A DNA stretch of 64,000 bases from Topomyia yanbarensis. Lineage: Eukaryota; Arthropoda; Insecta; Diptera; Culicidae. The position numbers were made by a program, and so were the translations under genes. The notes under the pieces are model-generated. The model searched no databases. It had not been told where the DNA came from and was given only the letters and a program-made list of their open reading frames with translations. Of this stretch, positions 59,838-64,000 are shown piece by piece; positions within the stretch are counted from its first letter, which is position 1; every line of letters begins with the position of its first letter. The stretch covers positions 373,124,166 through 373,188,165 of the forward strand of contig NC_080672.1 of assembly GCF_030247195.1 (NCBI RefSeq), read 5' to 3'.

Positions 59838-62800
59838 CTAACCCACTACCGATCCCACCACCACAATACCTGATTCCGGTGAAACATCCACCGTAGAACC
59901 GGTGCTGCCACTGGGCCGGACGTAACTGCCGGCAGTACTGCCCCGCTGATACAGCGGCGTCGGTCGACTCATGAATCGCGGCGGCGAAGAAATCGTCTGC
60001 TGATTGATGACCACCGTCCACGGTTGTGGCGTTACGACGTACACCTTCTCCTTGGTGTGCGGTGATATGGCAATTTTCACATTACGCCACCTATCCCGTC
60101 CCTTGGAGTAATCCCGCAACGATGGGAGCATCGTCGAGGTAAGGAATTCCCACGGGATCGCCTTGGTGACCCGGTGCAGCGCCATCGTACTCGACTTGCG
60201 TACGTAGTCTTCGCTGGCGAACTGCTGCTCGGTCCAGGTGTCGATGCGACGCTGCAGCAGTAGCGGATCGATGTCCGCTTCGTTCCGTTCGTAGATCGGA
60301 ATCGTTGTTGTATCGAACGTAGTGGTCGGGGTCGTCGTAGGTCTTCGATAGACTATGGGAGGCAGTGGACGCGTGATGTAGTCGGGTTCTTCGTGGGAGT
60401 TCGTAGGCTTCGTGATTATCTTAGTCGTTCGTAGAAGCTGTCCGATGGTTGTTCTGGGAGAAAAGGTGTGGCTTGTCGGAAACGGTCGTATGCGAGTGAT
60501 GTTGACAAAGTGGGGGGCAAATTTAGAAGGATGAGCCATCACGATCGTCGGTCGGACTGTTCGTGGAGGGGTTGTTGTAGAGTGTTCGATCCGGTGATCA
60601 ACGATCAGTCCCGTTAGGTTGAACACCGGAGGCATAGGAGTCATTTTCGGTATTCGTAGAGTGAACGGTTTCGAATCTTTGGAAACCTTAACCGGTTCGA
60701 CCTTTTTCATCTTGGCCGTTTTTTCCGGTACACTTGTTGGCGGTCGAGAGAAAGGTCGTGTGGTCTCTCGTCGGAGTATGTCTTTAAGGTTGGAGGTGGA
60801 TTGAAAGTATTTCATGGATTCTCGTGTCACGAAACGGGACTTGGGAGGAAGTGGTGTCGTAGTGGAACCGGAATTGGTCGTTACGACGTTTGACTCTTCG
60901 GGATGGTGGTCCACATCCTCGGGATCTTTGGATTTGAATGGTTCTGGTCGTTTGTAGGTACTGTAGGGGATGATGATTTGGATCTGCTTTGGTTTCTTGG
61001 TCGATGATATGTTTCTATATCCTCCTATTGCTGCTGTCAGGGAGGTGGACCGTTGTGTACTCGTCGGTGGTACGGTGGTGATCGTGATGGGTACAGGCGT
61101 CGTGTATTCCGTGTAGGGAGTTTCGGTAGTAAAGCGTTGGAAGGTCGTCGGGGTTTGCGTACTCACCTTGAAGGTGGTTAGAACTGAGACAGGTCTTGTA
61201 GGTGGTGCACGTGTAGACACCGTTTCCGGAATGGTCTCTTTCGCGACAGAATCATCCTCCTCGTTCAGAAGGTTGTTAAAGTGACTGATTTCAGGATGAG
61301 CGTCGTAGTGTGTCAAGTGAGTGTCAGGACGTTTTCTAGAAAATTGACTGGGCGGCATACCAGTTTGCAGATTGGCGGAGTAAATAATCTGGAGACCGTT
61401 CCCTAGTTCGTCCGGACCGGATAGTGGGTCTAAAGGGGGTGGAAATGTTGTCGGTCTTTCAGTAGTTGTCGTTCGGGAAGAATAGTAACGAGTCTTCGGT
61501 ACAGCGCTGGTCACCTCCACCGGATAGGTAACGGTTACTCCGGTGAGAAGACTGTCTTCCTCTGATTCATAGTCTTCATCTTCAACCACCAGCTGGTTGG
61601 TCCCGTGGGTCGCGTTGACTTTCCGAAATTCGGAAGCTGCTGGCTTGGAGTCTTCGCTGGTGTAGGCCACCGTTGTGTAGACTGCAGAAGATGATGAAGC
61701 AACCTGTTCGACATCGAAGATTGAATTTGTGCCTCTACTACCCGATACATCCGGGTTAAGATTGTACCGAGTGTAGCTATCGGACATGGGTTTTAGAGAC
61801 TGCGGATAACCGTAGCCTAGTTCGAGGATGTTGTCTCGTGGTCGGTACGGTTTGTAGAATTTGTACGGGTCGGTGTGGAAGGATGTTGCCGTGTAGAGAG
61901 GTGGAACCGGAGTAGCGCTCAGATTTGGGAGGGTGATCGAGGCGTGTGGTTTGTCCTCGTTCTGGATCGGTAGGATTTTGGCTGGAGGGTGGTAGTCTTT
62001 GTTGGTGAAGTATGTTGCGGAGACTTGACGGAAGGTGATGGGGGCTACCGATGCTGGTGGGTCAGTTTGACGGGTTACGTAGTGAGCTATGGAGGGAGCT
62101 GCCGGTTGGACGTAGGGAGCTGTCGTCGGTGCAGTCTGTGGTTGTGGTTGGGGTGGCGGTGGTTGGGGTGTTGTACTGACCTTGAGCTGATGGAGTTGCT
62201 GCTGAAGTTGTTGTTGCTGGAATTGAAGCTGTTGCAGCTGTAGGTTTTGTAGTTGCTGTTGCTGTTGTTGGAGCTGTAGTTGTATCAGCTGTTGAGCTTG
62301 AGGTGCTGCCGTGATGATCGGTGGGGATTCGTGACTTGCAGCGGCAGCCGCATGATAAGGAGCTACTGAATGAACTTGTCCTTTAGGTCGCACTTCTTGC
62401 TTGATAGGTCTCGGTGGCGGTGGTATCGTGTTTTGAGGGATTAACTTCGGTGGTAATTGCGTCACGGGAAATTGTCCCGGTGGAGGGGCTATCGGAACCC
62501 ATGGCACATTGTGGCAAGGATGGTAATCGAACTCTCGGTTCGAGTTACTTATGCCAGGCGGTACGGGAACTACCTCGGGAAAGGGAGTCGTTGGCTCTGG
62601 ATCCCGGTAAGGTTTCACATGTGAAACAGGTTGTGAAGGATTCGTTATTCTAGGGTTCTGCTGCGAAGAAACGATCTGTTGCTGTAGAGTCGACGGTATA
62701 AATGAGAACTTCTGAGATTGCGGCTGATACTGATTGTTGTTCGGTCCTTGAACGACGTTGTTGTTGTTATTACTGTAGCCGCTAGCTTGGTAAGAATTTG

Positions 62801-63443
62801 CGACAGGATGAAAGCTGCTTCCACTTCCCTGATAATTGACGCTCTGATAGTTGATAGGCTTGAAGCCTCCATCCGGCTGGGGGCTGTTGAAACCGGGTGG
62901 CCCGTAGCTTGGGTTCACGTGAGGTAACCTGTTGCTGCTTTGGAATTGATCATTTGGCTGTTGTCCTCCCTGGTTAACCGGCTGATTTTGAACAATTGCC
63001 GGCTGGTTCTGTATGATTGGCTGCTGGGGAGGTAGCTGCGGTGGAGGAACAGGAGCTGGTGGATTTTGTGACGAAGGTTGCCTGTTAACCGATGGAGGTG
63101 GCCTCCTCTCACCTCCATCATCGCCGAAAAAGTTGAACCAACTGGAAATGCGTTCGAAAAACGTTGGTGCCGCTGTTGATGCTGGAGCGCGGTACCGATA
63201 CGGTTGCTGCTGCTGCTGTTGTTGTTGTTGTATTGGAGGTTGTTGTGACTGTGGCTGTTGTTGCAGTTGCTGCAGCTGCTGACCATTGTTGTAATTGTTG
63301 TAGTTATTGTTATTGTAATTACCTTGTGGTTGCTGCTGCAGTTGAGGTTGTTGTTGTTGTTGCTGCTGCTGATACTGCGGTTCCGAGTTAATTAAGCTTA
63401 AATCATTCAGTATCATCAAAAGCAGAAATATTCGCCATGCATC
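59838..63443 (-). CDS. Large internal or penultimate exon of a Pro/Gln/Thr-rich, probably secreted protein
   Basis: Open for 1201 codons from a 3' splice site (pyrimidine tract ending TTGCAG, exon starting at 63443) to TAG at 59838. No in-frame ATG lies upstream of the splice site; the open frame there starts at TTG, so the initiator is in an earlier exon. Exon residues 1-20 include AWRIFLLLMILNDLSLINS, a signal-peptide or signal-anchor core. Poly-Gln and Asn tracts follow (about residues 25-85), then Pro/Gln/Asn-rich sequence, one lone cysteine near 310 (DYHPCHNVPW), a Gln/Leu-rich stretch near 385-415 that may form a coiled coil, an acidic patch near 625, Thr/Pro-rich mucin-like blocks, a basic patch near 915, and a less repetitive end (KEKVYVVTPQPWTVVI near 1130-1140). 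Five N-glycosylation sequons (NLS, NAT, NIS, NLT, NIT) fit secretion. The end is uncertain: a possible donor TCAG|GTATTG after 59870 would replace the last ten codons. I do not recognise the family; an extracellular or cuticle-associated role is inference. Confidence 0.8.
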   Translation of the reverse strand, partial: DAWRIFLLLMILNDLSLINSEPQYQQQQQQQQPQLQQQPQGNYNNNNYNNYNNGQQLQQLQQQPQSQQPPIQQQQQQQQQPYRYRAPASTAAPTFFERISSWFNFFGDDGGERRPPPSVNRQPSSQNPPAPVPPPQLPPQQPIIQNQPAIVQNQPVNQGGQQPNDQFQSSNRLPHVNPSYGPPGFNSPQPDGGFKPINYQSVNYQGSGSSFHPVANSYQASGYSNNNNNVVQGPNNNQYQPQSQKFSFIPSTLQQQIVSSQQNPRITNPSQPVSHVKPYRDPEPTTPFPEVVPVPPGISNSNREFDYHPCHNVPWVPIAPPPGQFPVTQLPPKLIPQNTIPPPPRPIKQEVRPKGQVHSVAPYHAAAAASHESPPIITAAPQAQQLIQLQLQQQQQQLQNLQLQQLQFQQQQLQQQLHQLKVSTTPQPPPPQPQPQTAPTTAPYVQPAAPSIAHYVTRQTDPPASVAPITFRQVSATYFTNKDYHPPAKILPIQNEDKPHASITLPNLSATPVPPLYTATSFHTDPYKFYKPYRPRDNILELGYGYPQSLKPMSDSYTRYNLNPDVSGSRGTNSIFDVEQVASSSSAVYTTVAYTSEDSKPAASEFRKVNATHGTNQLVVEDEDYESEEDSLLTGVTVTYPVEVTSAVPKTRYYSSRTTTTERPTTFPPPLDPLSGPDELGNGLQIIYSANLQTGMPPSQFSRKRPDTHLTHYDAHPEISHFNNLLNEEDDSVAKETIPETVSTRAPPTRPVSVLTTFKVSTQTPTTFQRFTTETPYTEYTTPVPITITTVPPTSTQRSTSLTAAIGGYRNISSTKKPKQIQIIIPYSTYKRPEPFKSKDPEDVDHHPEESNVVTTNSGSTTTPLPPKSRFVTRESMKYFQSTSNLKDILRRETTRPFSRPPTSVPEKTAKMKKVEPVKVSKDSKPFTLRIPKMTPMPPVFNLTGLIVDHRIEHSTTTPPRTVRPTIVMAHPSKFAPHFVNITRIRPFPTSHTFSPRTTIGQLLRTTKIITKPTNSHEEPDYITRPLPPIVYRRPTTTPTTTFDTTTIPIYERNEADIDPLLLQRRIDTWTEQQFASEDYVRKSSTMALHRVTKAIPWEFLTSTMLPSLRDYSKGRDRWRNVKIAISPHTKEKVYVVTPQPWTVVINQQTISSPPRFMSRPTPLYQRGSTAGSYVRPSGSTGSTVDVSPESGIVVVGSVVG
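63190..63385 (-). repeat. Poly-Gln coding microsatellite (CAG/CAA)n
   Basis: Mixed CAG/CAA codons give runs of eight and nine glutamines separated by Asn/Tyr- and Pro/Gln-rich spacers, inside the large exon. The interrupted codon pattern suggests a tolerated low-complexity coding region. Its length could vary between individuals. Confidence 0.8.
63380..63443 (-). other. Signal-peptide-like segment at exon start with 3' splice site
   Basis: The minus strand reads a CT-rich tract, then TTGCAG|GATGCATGG. The AG dinucleotide is at 63445-63444 and the exon opens in phase 0. The first 19 codons encode a Leu/Ile-rich hydrophobic core. A methionine inside it (MILNDL) could start translation but would cut the hydrophobic core in half, so a short upstream coding exon is the better model. 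Confidence 0.6.
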
Positions 63444-64000
63444 CTGCAACAGAGAGAGAGAGAGGAAATGCAAATAGAGCTGATTAATGTGATGGTTTGG
63501 CCCTGATGTAGCAGGTGGGAGTGGTTTCAAACAAAGTTAATTAGCTTTAATTGGTTCGAGCCGCAACACACATGTGTAGGTATGTTGTTGTTATGCAGCG
63601 ATGGGAATGGCATGGCAGAGCAAGAAGAGATGAGATAATGGTGCGTGGAAGTGTACCTTACCCCGATGACGCTACCGCTGATTGATAGCCATGTATTGAT
63701 GCGCGAGCTTTCCTCGAATTCATGCTCTTGATGTGGATAGCGAAAAAAGGCTTTTAATATAATTGTTACTGATGATGAATAAACTTCCTGAATCAGCAAT
63801 TTATTCGATTATTTCGTATCTTTTCTCGTGGCTTTTTCGATCAATTATGCAATGGCATGGAATGAGGTACAGCAGGTAAAAATCGAGTAATTTTATAATT
63901 TCGGTGGTTGGACGAACTTCGGTTACCGCATTTGGGATTGTTAGGCAACCGAAAGTGGATCAGTGGGGAGCGGAAGTGAACAAATTTAGAGAAAAACGAG
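63444..64000 (-). other. Intron or upstream region of the large exon
   Basis: Immediately upstream is a (CT)n polypyrimidine tract. A donor-like GGG|GTAAGG lies at 63662-63657 and is in phase with the exon, but its frame has no ATG (it opens at TTG), so it is not a credible first coding exon. The true first exon is probably beyond the window. Confidence 0.35.

Noticed and set aside
63444..63530. N-terminal extension of the large frame through MKPLPPATSGP
   Set aside because: The apparent start codon is TTG and the frame runs through the polypyrimidine tract of a 3' splice site, so it is intron.
63662..63799. Candidate first coding exon ending SISGSVIG before GTAAGG
   Set aside because: Phase fits, but the frame contains no ATG; it opens at TTG.

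Overview
This window reads as nuclear DNA from a culicine mosquito, most likely Aedes. It is AT-rich and dominated by nested transposable elements. The decayed retroelement pieces have the usual mosquito look: LINE ORF1 zinc knuckles, LINE reverse-transcriptase and C-terminal pieces, a BEL/Pao pol fragment and tRNA-headed SINEs. A repeat core beside a GT-rich microsatellite recurs at least seven times. Introns look very long. The species call is inference from these families; no database was searched.

Host coding sequence is confined to the right-hand third, on the minus strand. A 3.6-kb exon (63443 down to about 59838) encodes most of a Pro/Gln/Thr-rich protein with a signal-peptide-like start. 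Its exon start is fixed by a strong 3' splice site, and its initiator ATG must lie in an upstream exon that I could not identify here. About 15 kb downstream, a short terminal exon (44640-44462) encodes 58 residues and a stop. It opens with the second half of what looks like a C2H2 zinc finger and ends in a serine run. It is followed by about 2 kb of repeat-poor sequence that is probably 3'UTR and flank. The two exons are phase-compatible, so they could belong to one gene. They could equally be a zinc-finger gene and a nested or neighbouring gene.

Layout: 1-3541 is a composite repeat that recurs at 17386-25635, where the second copy is split by a 4.7-kb insertion carrying a 9-bp minisatellite and a LINE fragment. 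3542-13.1 kb is mostly unassigned sequence with a TA-flanked inverted-repeat element, a fold-back cluster, a SINE, a 772-bp inverted-repeat element, a LINE ORF1 relic and a BEL/Pao relic. 13.1-17.0 kb holds a satellite-like repeat with two further levels of nested insertion, then a microsatellite-bearing repeat. 25.6-36.0 kb holds scattered fold-back elements, a LINE 3' end and a 150-bp tandem array. 36.0-41.4 kb holds an hAT-like element with target duplication, a long perfect hairpin, a second short hAT-like element and a TTAA-flanked element. 41.7-44.7 kb holds the terminal exon and its flank. 45.3-59.5 kb is again repeats, including a 2.2-kb TTAA-flanked element with a second element and a 262-bp (TA)n tract nested in it. 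59.8-64 kb is the large coding exon and upstream intron.

No rRNA, functional tRNA, CRISPR array or operon is present. The strongest unusual signals are the split zinc finger at the terminal exon, a group of short TA-flanked elements built from many copies of one related motif, several insertions provable by target duplications or empty sites within the window, and a 53-bp-arm hairpin.
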